A DNA stretch of 64,000 nt from Archivesica marissinica (Eukaryota > Mollusca > Bivalvia > Venerida > Vesicomyidae). The notes under the pieces were generated by a model. It saw only the letters and a list, made by a program, of their open reading frames with translations, made no database searches and was not told the DNA's origin. Position 1 is the first letter of the stretch; each line of letters begins with the position of its first letter. The position numbers and the translations under genes were made by a program. Location of the stretch: contig CM026386.1 of NCBI GenBank assembly GCA_014843695.1, positions 10,543,814-10,607,813 on the forward strand, given 5' to 3'. Of this stretch, positions 21,283 to 34,400 are shown piece after piece.

Positions 21283-24120
21283 TTTGAGGACGAGCTACAT
21301 TGTATCAAAGTTTGAGGACGAGCTGCATTGTATCATAGTTTGAGGACGAGCTGCATTGAATCACAGTTTGAGGACGAGCTGGAGTGTATTACAGCTTGAG
21401 GACGAGCTGCATTGTATCACAGTTTGAGGACGAGCTGCATTGTATCATAGTTTGAGGACGAGCTGCATTGTATCATAGTTTGAGGACGAGCTGTATTGTA
21501 TTACAGCTTGAGGACGAGCTGCATTGTATAACAGTTTGAGGACGAGCTGCATTGTATAACAGTTTGAGGACGAGCTGCATTGTATAACAGTTTGAGGACG
21601 AGCTGCATTGTATCACAGTTTGAGGACGAGCTGCATTGTATTATATTTTGAGGACGAGCTGCATTGTATTATAGTTTGAGGACGAGCTGCATTGTATTAT
21701 AGTTTGAGGACGAGCTGGAGTGTATTACAGTTTGAGGACGAGCTGCATTGTATTATAGTTTGAGGACGAGCTGGAGTGTATTATAGTTTGAGGACGAGCT
21801 GCGTTGTATTATAGTTTGAGGACGAGCTGCATTGTATTATAGTTTGAGGACGAGCTGCATTGTATTATAGTTTGAGGACGAGCTGGAGTGTATTACAGTT
21901 TGAGGACGAGCTGCATTGTATCACAGTTTGAGGACGAGCTGCATTGTATCATAGTTGGAGGACGAGCTGCATAGTATCATAGTTTGAGGACGAGCTGCAT
22001 TGTATTATAGTTTGAGGACGAGCTGGAGTGTATTATAGTTTGAGGACGAGCTGCATTGTATCATAGTTTGAGGACGAGCTGCATTGTATTATAGTTTGAG
22101 GACGAGCTAGATTGTATCATAGTTTGAGGACGAGCTGCATTGTATTATAGTTGGAGGAATAGCTGCATTGTATTATAGTTTGAGGACGAGCTGCATTGTA
22201 TTACAGTTTGAGGACGAGCTGCATTGTATTATAGTTTGAGGACGAGCTGCATTGTATCATAGTTTGAGGACGAGCTGCATTGTATCACAGTTTGAGGACG
22301 AGCTGCATTGTATCACAGTTTGAGGACGAGCTGCATTGTATCATAGTTTGAGAACGAGCTTAATTGCATCACAATTTGAGGACGGGCTGCATTGTATCAC
22401 AGTTTGAGGACGAGCTGCATTGTATTATAGTTTGAGGACGGGCTGCATTGTATCACAGTGTGAGGAAGAGCTAGATTTTATTACAGTTTGAGGTCGAGCT
22501 GCATTGTATTATAGTTTGAGGACGAGCTGGAGTGTATTATAGTTTGAGGACGAGCTGGAGTGTATTACAGTTTGAGGACGAGCTGTATTGTATCATAGTT
22601 TGAGGACGAGCTGCATTGTATTATAGTTTGAGGACGAGCTGCATTGTATTATAGTTTGAGGAGGAGCTGCATTGTATTATAGTTTGAGGACGAGCTGCAT
22701 TGTATTATAGTTTGAGGACGAGCTGCATTGTATCACAGTTTGAGGACGAGCTGCATTGTATTATAGTTTGAGGACGAGCTGCATTGTATTATAGTTTGAG
22801 GATGAGCTGCATTGTATCATAGTTTGAGGACGAGCTGCATTGTATTATAGTTTGAGGACGAGCTGCATTGTATTATAGTTTGAGGACGAGCTGTATTGTA
22901 TTATAGTTTGAGGACGATCTGTATTGTATTACAGTTTGAGGACGAGCTGGAGTGTATTATAGTTTGAGGACGAGCTGCATTGTATTATAGTTTGAGGACG
23001 AGCTGCATTGTATTACAGTTTGAGGACGAGCTGCATTGTATCATAGTTTGAGGACGAGCTGTATTGTATTACAGCTTGAGGACGAGCTGCATTGTATAAC
23101 AGTTTGAGGACGAGCTGCATTGTATAACAGTTTGAGGACTAGCTGGATTGTATTATAGTTTGAGGACGAGCTGCATTGTATTATAGTTTGAGGACGAGCT
23201 GGAGTGTATTACAGTTTGAGGACGAGCTGTATTGTATCATAGTTTGAGGACAAGCTGCATTGTATTATAGTTTGAGGACGAGCTGCATTGTATTATAGTT
23301 TGAGGACGAGCTGCATTGTATCACAGTTTGAGGACGAGCTGCATTGTATCATAGATTGAGGACGAGCTGCATTGTATCATAGTTTGAGGACGAGCTGGAT
23401 TGTATCACAGTTTGAGGACGAGCTGCATTGTATCACAGTTTGAGGACGAGCTGGAGTGTATCACAGTTTGAGGACGAGCTGCATTGTATCACAGGTTGAG
23501 GACGAGCTGGAGTGTATTACAGCTTGAGGACGAGCTGCATTGTATTACAGTTTGAGGACGAGCTGGAGTGTATCACAGTTTGAGGACGAGCTGCATTGTA
23601 TTACAGCTTGAGGACGAGCTGGACTGTATTACAGCTTGAGGACGAGCTGGAGTGTATTACAGCTTGAGGACGAGCTGCATTGTATTACAGTTTGAGGACG
23701 AGCTGCATTGTATTACAGCTTGAGGACGAGCTGCATTGTATTACAGCCTTAGGACGAGCTGGAGTGTATCACAGTTTGAGGACGAGCTGCATTGTATTAC
23801 AGCTTGAGGAAGAGCTGGAGTGTATTACAGCTTGAGGACGAGCTGCATTGTATCACAGTTTGAGGACGAGCTGGAGTGTATCACAGTTTGAGGACGAGCT
23901 GCATTGTATTACAGCTTGAGGACGAGCTGGAGTGTATTACAGCTTGAGGACGAGCTGCATTGTATTACAGTTTGAGGACGAGCTGCATTGTATTACAGCT
24001 TGAGGACGAGCTGCATTGTATTACAGCTTTAGGACGAGCTGGAGTGTATCACAGTTTGAGGACGAGCTGCATTGTATTACAGCTTGAGGACGAGCTGGAG
24101 TGTATTACAGCTTGAGGACG
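21283..24120. repeat. Higher-order block A within the 28-bp satellite
   Basis: An ordered run of variant units, from CTACATTGTATCAAAG (at 21295) through TTGGAGGAATAGCTGC and TGAGGAAGAGCTAGATTT to TTACAGCCTTAGGACG (at 23741). The same order recurs 4.2-4.3 kb downstream. Confidence 0.85.
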
Positions 24121-25482
24121 AGCTGCATTGTATCATAGTTTGAGGACGAGCTGCATTGTATCATAGTTTGAGGACGAGCTGCATTGTATCATAGTTTGAG
24201 GACGAGCTGCATTGTATCATAGTTTGAGGACGAGCTGCATTGTATCATAGTTTGAGGACGAGCTGCATTGTATCATAGTTTGAGGACGAGCTGCATTGTA
24301 TCACAGTTTGAGGACGAGCTGCATTGTATCATAGTTTGAGGACGAGCTGCATTGTATCATAGTTTGAGGACGAGCTGGAGTGTATCATAGTTTGAGGACG
24401 AGCTGGATTGTATCATAGTTTGAGGACGAGCTGCATTGTATCATAGTTTGAGGACGAGCTGCATTGTATCATAGTTTGAGGACGAGCTGCATTGTATCAT
24501 AGTTTGAGGACGAGCTGCATTGTATCATAGTTTGAGGACGAGCTGCATTGTATCATAGTTTGAGGACGAGCTGCATTGTATCATAGTTTGAGGACGAGCT
24601 GCATTGTATCATAGTTTGAGGACGAGCTGCATTGTATCATAGTTTGAGGACGAGCTGCATTGTATCATAGTTTGAGGACGAGCTGCATTGTATCATAGTT
24701 TGAGGACGAGCTGCATTGTATCATAGTTTGAGGACGAGCTGCATTGTATCATAGTTTGAGGACGAGCTGCATTGTATCATAGTTTGAGGACGAGCTGCAT
24801 TGTATCATAGTTTGAGGACGAGCTGCATTGTATCATAGTTTGAGGACGAGCTGCATTGTATCATAGTTTGAGGACGAGCTGCATTGTATCATAGTTTGAG
24901 GACGAGCTGCATTGTATCATAGTTTGAGGACGAGCTGCATTGTATCATAGTTTGAGGACGAGCTGCATTGTATCATAGTTTGAGGACGAGCTGCATTGTA
25001 TCATAGTTTGAGGACGAGCTGCATTGTATCATAGTTTGAGGACGAGCTGCATTGTATCATAGTTTGAGGACGAGCTGCATTGTATCATAGTTTGAGGACG
25101 AGCTGCATTGTATCATAGTTTGAGGACGAGCTGCATTGTATCATAGTTTGAGGACGAGCTGCATTGTATCATAGTTTGAGGACGAGCTGCATTGTATCAT
25201 AGTTTGAGGACGAGCTGCATTGTATCATAGTTTGAGGACGAGCTGCATTGTATCATAGTTTGAGGACGAGCTGCATTGTATCATAGTTTGAGGACGAGCT
25301 GCATTGTATCATAGTTTGAGGACGAGCTGCATTGTATCATAGTTTGAGGACGAGCTGCATTGTATCATAGTTTGAGGACGAGCTGCATTGTATCATAGTT
25401 TGAGGACGAGCTGCATTGTATCATAGTTTGAGGACGAGCTGCATTGTATCATAGTTTGAGGACGAGCTGCATTGTATTACAG

Positions 25483-28432
25483 TTTGAGGACGAGCTACAT
25501 TGTATCAAAGTTTGAGGACGAGCTGCATTGTATCATAGTTTGAGGACGAGCTGCATTGAATCACAGTTTGAGGACGAGCTGGAGTGTATTACAGCTTGAG
25601 GACGAGCTGCATTGTATCACAGTTTGAGGACGAGCTGCATTGTATCATAGTTTGAGGACGAGCTGCATTGTATCATAGTTTGAGGACGAGCTGTATTGTA
25701 TTACAGCTTGAGGACGAGCTGCATTGTATAACAGTTTGAGGACGAGCTGCATTGTATAACAGTTTGAGGACGAGCTGCATTGTATAACAGTTTGAGGACG
25801 AGCTGCATTGTATCACAGTTTGAGGACGAGCTGCATTGTATTATATTTTGAGGACGAGCTGCATTGTATTATAGTTTGAGGACGAGCTGCATTGTATTAT
25901 AGTTTGAGGACGAGCAGGATTGTATTACAGTTTGAGGACGAGCTGCATTGTATTATAGTTTGAGGACGAGCTGGAGTGTATTATAGTTTGAGGACGAGCT
26001 GCGTTGTATTATAGTTTGAGGACGAGCTGCATTGTATTATAGTTTGAGGACGAGCTGCATTGTATTATAGTTTGAGGACGAGCTGGAGTGTATTACAGTT
26101 TGAGGACGAGCTGCATTGTATCATAGTTTGAGGACGAGCTGCATTGTATCACAGTTTGAGGACGAGCTGCATTGTATCATAGTTGGAGGACGAGCTGCAT
26201 AGTATCATAGTTTGAGGACGAGCTGCATTGTATTATAGTTTGAGGACGAGCTGGAGTGTATTATAGTTTGAGGACGAGCTGCATTGTATCATAGTTTGAG
26301 GACGAGCTGCATTGTATTATAGTTTGAGGACGAGCTAGATTGTATCATAGTTTGAGGACGAGCTGCATTGTATTATAGTTGGAGGAATAGCTGCATTGTA
26401 TTATAGTTTGAGGACGAGCTGCATTGTATTACAGCTTGAGGACGAGCTGCATTGTATTATAGTTTGAGGACGAGCTGCATTGTATCATAGTTTGAGGACG
26501 AGCTGCATTGTATCACAGTTTGAGGACGAGCTGCATTGTATCATAGTTTGAGGACGAGCTGCATTGCATCATAGTTTGAGGACGAGCTGCATTGTATTAT
26601 AGTTTGAGGACGGGCTGCATTGTATCACAGTTTGAGGACGAGCTGCATTGTATTATAGTTTGAGGACGGGCTGCATTGTATCACAGTGTGAGGAAGAGCT
26701 AGATTTTATTACAGTTTGAGGTCGAGCTGCATTGTATTATAGTTTGAGGACGAGCTGGAGTGTATTATAGTTTGAGGACGAGCTGGAGTGTATTACAGTT
26801 TGAGGACGAGCTGTATTGTATCATAGTTTGAGGACGAGCTGCATTGTATTATAGTTTGAGGACGAGCTGCATTGTATTATAGTTTGAGGAGGAGCTGCAT
26901 TGTATTATAGTTTGAGGACGAGCTGCATTGTATTATAGTTTGAGGACGAGCTGCATTGTATCACAGTTTGAGGACGAGCTGCATTGTATTATAGTTTGAG
27001 GACGAGCTGCATTGTATTATAGTTTGAGGACGAGCTGCATTGTATTATAGTTTGAGGACGAGCTGCATTGTATTATAGTTTGAGGACGAGCTGCATTGTA
27101 TTATAGTTTGAGGACGAGCTGCATTGTATTATAGTTTGAGGACGAGCTGTATTGTATTATAGTTTGAGGACGATCTGTATTGTATTACAGTTTGAGGACG
27201 AGCTGGAGTGTATTATAGTTTGAGGACGAGCTGCATTGTATTATAGTTTGAGGACGAGCTGCATTGTATTACAGTTTGAGGACGAGCTGCATTGTATCAT
27301 AGTTTGAGGACGAGCTGTATTGTATTACAGCTTGAGGACGAGCTGCATTGTATAACAGTTTGAGGACGAGCTGCATTGTATAACAGTTTGAGGACGAGCT
27401 GCATTGTATAACAGTTTGAGGACGAGCTGGATTGTATTATAGTTTGAGGACGAGCTGGAGTGTATTATAGTTTGAGGACGAGCTGCATTGTATTATAGTT
27501 TGAGGACGAGCTGGAGTGTATTACAGTTTGAGGACGAGCTGTATTGTATCATAGTTTGAGGACAAGCTGCATTGTATTATAGTTTGAGGACGAGCTGCAT
27601 TGTATTATAGTTTGAGGACGAGCTGCATTGTATCACAGTTTGAGGACGAGCTGCATTGTATCATAGATTGAGGACGAGCTGCATTGTATCATAGTTTGAG
27701 GACGAGCTGGATTGTATCACAGTTTGAGGACGAGCTGCATTGTATCACAGTTTGAGGACGAGCTGGAGTGTATCACAGTTTGAGGACGAGCTGCATTGTA
27801 TCACAGGTTGAGGACGAGCTGGAGTGTATTACAGCTTGAGGACGAGCTGCATTGTATTACAGTTTGAGGACGAGCTGGAGTGTATCACAGTTTGAGGACG
27901 AGCTGCATTGTATTACAGCTTGAGGACGAGCTGGACTGTATTACAGCTTGAGGACGAGCTGGAGTGTATTACAGCTTGAGGACGAGCTGCATTGTATTAC
28001 AGTTTGAGGACGAGCTGCATTGTATTACAGCTTGAGGACGAGCTGCATTGTATTACAGCCTTAGGACGAGCTGGAGTGTATCACAGTTTGAGGACGAGCT
28101 GCATTGTATTACAGCTTGAGGAAGAGCTGGAGTGTATTACAGCTTGAGGACGAGCTGCATTGTATCACAGTTTGAGGACGAGCTGGAGTGTATCACAGTT
28201 TGAGGACGAGCTGCATTGTATTACAGCTTGAGGACGAGCTGGAGTGTATTACAGCTTGAGGACGAGCTGCATTGTATTACAGTTTGAGGACGAGCTGCAT
28301 TGTATTACAGCTTGAGGACGAGCTGCATTGTATTACAGCTTTAGGACGAGCTGGAGTGTATCACAGTTTGAGGACGAGCTGCATTGTATTACAGCTTGAG
28401 GAAGAGCTGGAGTGTATTACAGCTTGAGGACG
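25483..28432. repeat. Higher-order block B within the 28-bp satellite
   Basis: Repeats block A in the same order. The offset is exactly 4,200 bp (150 units) at its start (25495) and 4,312 bp (154 units) near TTACAGCCTTAGGACG (28053), so four units were gained. Partial further copies lie at about 30400-32500 and 36700-39700. Confidence 0.85.
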
Positions 28433-31400
28433 AGCTGCATTGTATCACAGTTTGAGGACGAGCTGGAGTGTATCACAGTTTGAGGACGAGCTGCATTGTA
28501 TTACAGCTTGAGGACGAGCTGGAGTGTATTACAGCTTGAGGACGAGCTGCATTGTATCACAGTTTGAGGACGAGCTGCATTGTATTATAGCTTGAGGACG
28601 AGCTGCATTGTATCATAGTTTGAGGACGAGCTGCATTGTATCACAGTTTGAGGACGAGCTGCATTGTATCATAGTTTGAGGACGAGCTGCATTGTATCAT
28701 AGTTTGAGGACGAGCTGCATTGATCATAGTTTGAGGACGAGCTGGAGTGTATTACAGTTTGAGGACGAGCTGCATTGTATCACAGTTTGAGGACGAGCTG
28801 CATTGTATCATAGTTTGAGGACGAGCTGCATTGTATCATAGTTTGAGGACGAGCTGGAGTGTATTACAGCTTGAGGACGAGCTGCATTGTATCACAGTTT
28901 GAGGACGAGCTGCATTGTATCATAGTTTGAGGACGAGCTGCATTGTATCATAGTTTGAGGACGAGCTGCATTGTATCATAGTTTGAGGACGAGCTGGAGT
29001 GTATTACAGCTTGAGGACGAGCTGCATTGTATCACAGTTTGAGGACGAGCTGGAGTGTATTACAGCTTGAGGACGAGCTGCATTGTATCACAGTTTGAGG
29101 ACGAGCTGCATTGTATCATAGTTTGAGGACGAGCTGCATTGTATCATAGTTTGAGGACGAGCTGGAGTGTATTACAGTTTGAGGACGAGCTGCATTGTAT
29201 CACAGTTTGAGGACGAGCTGGAGTGTATTACAGCTTGAGGACGAGCTGCATTGTATCACAGTTTGAGGACGAGCTGCATTGTATCATAGTTTGAGGACGA
29301 GCTGCATTGTATCATAGTTTGAGGACGAGCTGCATTGTATCATAGTTTGAGGACGAGCTGCATTGTATCATAGTTTGAGGACGAGCTGCATTGTATCATA
29401 GTTTGAGTACGAGCTGTATTGTATTATAGTTTGAGGACAAGCTGCATTGTATCACAGTTTGAGAACGAGCTGTATTGTAGTATAGTTTGAGGACGAGCTG
29501 CATTGTATCATAGTTTGAGGACGAGCTGCATTGTATCATAGTTTGAGGACGAGCTGCATTGTATCATAGTTTGAGGACGAGCTAGATTTTATTACAGTTT
29601 GAGGACGAGCTGCATTGTATTATAGTTTGAGGACGAGCTGCATTGTATCATAGTTTGAGGACGAGTTGGATTGTATCATATTTTGAGGACGAGCTGCATT
29701 GTATCATAGTTTGAGGACGAGCTGGATTGTATCATAGTTTGAGGACGAGCTGTATTGTATTATAGTTTGAGGACGAGCTGAATTGTATCATAGTTTGAGG
29801 ACGAGCTGGATTGTATCATAGTTTGAGGACGAGCTGCATTGTATTATAGTTTGAGGACTAGCTGCATTGTATTACAGTTTGAGGACGAGCTGCATTGTAT
29901 CACAGTGTGAGGACGAGCTAGATTTTATTACAGTTTGAGGACGAGCTGCATTGTATCATAGTTTGAGGACGAGCTGGAGTGTATTACAGTTTGAGGACGA
30001 GCTGTATTTTATTATAGTTTGAGGACGAGCTGGAGTGTATTATAGTTTGAGGACGAGCTGGAGTGTATTACAGTTTGAGGACGAGCTGGAGTGTATCACA
30101 GTTTGAGGACGAGCTAGATTGTATCACAGTTTGAGGACGAGCTAGATTGTATCACAGTTTGAGGACGAGCTGGAGTGTATTACAGTTTGAGGACGAGCTG
30201 CATTGTATTATAGTTTGAGGACGAGCTGGAGTGTATTATAGTTTGAGGACGAGCTGGAGTGTATTACAGTTTGAGGACGAGCTGGAGTGTATCACAGTTT
30301 GAGGACGAGCTAGATTGTATCACAGTTTGAGGACGAGCTAGATTGTATCACAGTTTGAGGACGAGCTGGAGTGTATTACAGTTTGAGGACGAGCTGCATT
30401 GTATCAGTGTGATGACGAGCTGTATTGTATCATAGTTTGAGGACGAGCTGCATTGTATTATAGTTTGAGGACGAGCTGCATTGTATTATAGTTTGAGGAC
30501 GAGCTGCATTGTATTATAGTTTGAGGACGAGCTGCATATGATCACAGTTTGAGGTCGAGCTGCATTGTATTATAGTTTGAGGACGAGCTGCATTGTACTA
30601 TAGTTTGAGGACGAGCTGCATTGTATTATAGTTTGAGGACGAGCTGCATAAACGAGCTGCATGTATTATAGTTTGAGGACGAGCTGCATTGTATTATAGT
30701 TTGAGGACGAGCTGGAGTGTATTACAGTTTGAGGACGAGCTGCATTGTATTATAGTTTGAGGACGAGCTGGAGTGTATTATAGTTTGAGGACGAGCTGCA
30801 TTGTATTATAGTTTGAGGACGAGCTGCATTGTATTATAGTTTGAGGACGAGCTGCATTGTATTATAGTTTGAGGACGAGCTGGAGTGTATTACAGTTTGA
30901 GGACGAGCTGCATTGTATCACAGTTTGAGGACGAGCTGCATTGTATCATAGTTGGAGGACGAGCTGCATAGTATCATAGTTTGAGGACGAGCTGCATTGT
31001 ATTATAGTTTGAGGACGAGCTGGAGTGTATTATAGTTTGAGGACGAGCTGCATTGTATTATAGTTTGAGGACGAGCTGCATTGTATTATAGTTTGAGGAC
31101 GAGCTGCATTGTATCATAGTTTGAGGACGAGCTGCATTGTATCATAGTTTGAGGACGAGCTGCATTGTATTATAGTTTGAGGACGAGCTGCATTGTATTA
31201 CAGTTTGAGGACGAGCTGCATTGTATTATAGTTTGAGGACGAGCTGCATTGTATCATAGTTTGAGGACGAGCTGCATTGTATCATAGTTTGAGGACGAGC
31301 TGCATTGTATCACAGTTTGAGGACGAGCTGCATTGTATCATAGTTTGAGGACGAGCTGCATTGCATCACAGTTTGAGGACGAGCTGCATTGTATTATAGT

Positions 31401-34400
31401 TTGAGGACGGGCTGCATTGTATCACAGTTTGAGGACGAGCTGCATTGTATTATAGTTTGAGGACGGGCTGCATTGTATCACAGTGTGAGGAAGAGCTAGA
31501 TTTTATTACAGTTTGAGGACGAGCTGCATTGTATTATAGTTTGAGGACGAGCTGGAGTGTATTATAGTTTGAGGACGAGCTAGAGTGTATTACAGTTTGA
31601 GGACGAGCTGCATTGTATTATAGTTTGAGGACGAGCTGGAGTGTATTATAGTTTGAGGACGAGCTGCATTGTATTATAGTTTGAGGACGAGCTGGAGTGT
31701 ATTACAGTTTGAGGACGAGCTGTATTGTATCATAGTTTGAGGATGAGCTGCATTGTATTATAGTTTGAGGACGAGCTGCATTGTATTATAGTTTGAGGAC
31801 GAGCTGCATTGTATCACAGTTTGAGGACGAGCTGCATTGTATCATAGTTTGAGGACGAGCTGCATTGTATCATAGTTTGAGGACGAGCTGGATTGTATCA
31901 CAGTTTGAGGACGAGCTGCATTGTATCACAGTTTGAGGACGAGCTGGAGTGTATCACAGTTTGAGGACGAGCTGCATTGTATCAGGTTTTGAGGACGAGC
32001 TGCATTGTATTACAGTTTGAGGACGAGCTGGAGTGTATCACAGTTTGAGGACGAGCTGCATTGTATTACAGCTTGAGGACGAGCTGGATTGTATTACAGC
32101 TTGAGGACGAGCTGAGTGTATTACAGCTTGAGGACGAGCTGCATTGTATTACAGTTTGAGGACGAGCTGCATTGTATTACAGCTTGAGGACGAGCTGCAT
32201 TGTATTACAGCTTGAGGACGAGCTGGAGTGTATCACAGTTTGAGGACGAGCTGCATTGTATTACAGCTTGAGGAAGAGCTGGAGTGTATTACAGCTTGAG
32301 GACGAGCTGCATTGTATCACAGTTTGAGGACGAGCTGCATTGTATCACAGTTTGAGGACGAGCTGCATTGTATTACAGCTTGAGGACGAGCTGGAGTGTA
32401 TTACAGTTTGAGGACGAGCTGCATTGTATTACAGTTTGAGGACGAGCTGCATTGTATTACAGCTTGAGGACGAGCTGGAGTGTATTACAGCTTGAGGACG
32501 AGCTGCATTGTATCACAGTTTGAGGACGAGATGGAGTGTATTACAGCTTGAGGACGAGCTGCATTGTATCATAGTTTGAGGACGAGCTGCATTGTATCAT
32601 AGTTTGAGGACGAACTGCATTGTATCATAGTTTGAGGACGAGCTGCATTGATTCATAGTTTGAGGACGAGCTGCATTGTATCATAGTTTGAGGACGAGCT
32701 GCATTGAATCATAGTTTGAGGACGAGCTTGAGTGTATCATAGTTTGAGGACGAGCTGCATTGAATCATAGTTTGAGGACGAGCTGGAGTGTATTACAGCT
32801 TGAGAACGAGCTGCATTGTATCACAGTTTGAGGACGAGCTGGAGTGTATTACAGTTTGAGGACGAGCTGCATAGTATCATAGTTTGAGGACGAGCTGCAT
32901 TGTATCATAGTTTGAGGACGAGCTGCATTGAATCATAGTTTGAGAACGAGCTGTATTGTATCATAGTTTGAGGATGAGCTGCATTGAATCATAGTTTGAG
33001 GACGAGCTGGAGTGAATTACAGCTTGAGGACGAGCTGTATTGTATCACAGTTTGAGGACGAGCTGGAGTGTATTACAGCTTGAGGACGAGATGCATTGTA
33101 TCACAGTTTGAGGACGAGCTGCATTGTATCATAGTTTGAGGACGAGCTGCATTGTATCATAGTTTGAGGACGAGCTGGAGTATATTACAGCTTGAGGACG
33201 AGCTGGAGTGTATCACAGTTTGAGGACGAGCTGCATTGTATTACAGCTTGAGGACGAGCTGGAGTGTATTACAGCTTGAGGACGAGCTGCATTGTATTAC
33301 AGTTTGAGGACGAGCTGCATTGTATTACAGCTTGAGGACGAGCTGCATTGTATTACAGCTTTAGGACGAGCTGGAGTGTATCACAATTTGAGGACGAGCT
33401 GCATTGTATTACAGCTTGAGGACGAGCTGGAGTATATTACAGCTTGAGGACGAGCTGCATTGTATAACAGTTTGAGGACGAGCTGCATTGTATCATAGTT
33501 TGAGGACGAGCTGCATTGTATCATAGTTTGAGGACGAGCTGCATTGTATCATAGTTTGAGGACGAGCTGCATTGTATCATAGTTTGAGGACGAGCTGCAT
33601 TGTATCATAGTTTGAGGACGAGCTGCATTGTATCATAGTTTGAGGACGAGCTGCATTGTATCATAGTTTGAGGACGAGCTGGAGTGTATCATAGTTTGAG
33701 GACGAGCTGCATTGTATCATAGTTTGAGGACGAGCTGCATTGTATCATAGTTTGAGGACGAGCTGGAGTGTATCATAGTTTGAGGACGAGCTGCATTGTA
33801 TCATAGTTTGAGGACGAGCTGCATTGTATCATAGTTTGAGGACGAGCTGCATTGTATCATAGTTTGAGGACGAGCTGCATTGTATCATAGTTTGAGGACG
33901 AGCTGCATTGTATCATAGTTTGAGGACGAGCTGGAGTGTATCATAGTTTGAGGACGAGCTGGAGTGTATCATAGTTTGAGGACGAGCTGCATTGTATCAT
34001 AGTTTTAGGACGAGCTGCATTGTATCATAGTTTGAGGACGAGCTGCATTGTATCATAGTTTGAGGACGAGCTGCATTGTATCATAGTTTGAGGACGAGCT
34101 GCATTGTATCATAGTTTGAGGACGAGCTGCATTGTATCATAGTAGTTTGAGGACGAGCTGCATTGTATCATAGTTTGAGGACGAGCTGCATTGTATCATA
34201 GTTTGAGGACGAGCTGCATTGTATCATAGTTTGAGGACGAGCTGCATTGTATCATAGTTTGAGGACGAGCTGCATTGTATCATAGTTTGAGGACGAGCTG
34301 CATTGTATCATAGTTTGAGGACGAGCTGCATTGTATCATAGTTTGAGGACGAGCTGCATTGTATCATAGTTTGAGGACGAGCTGCATTGTATCATAGTTT

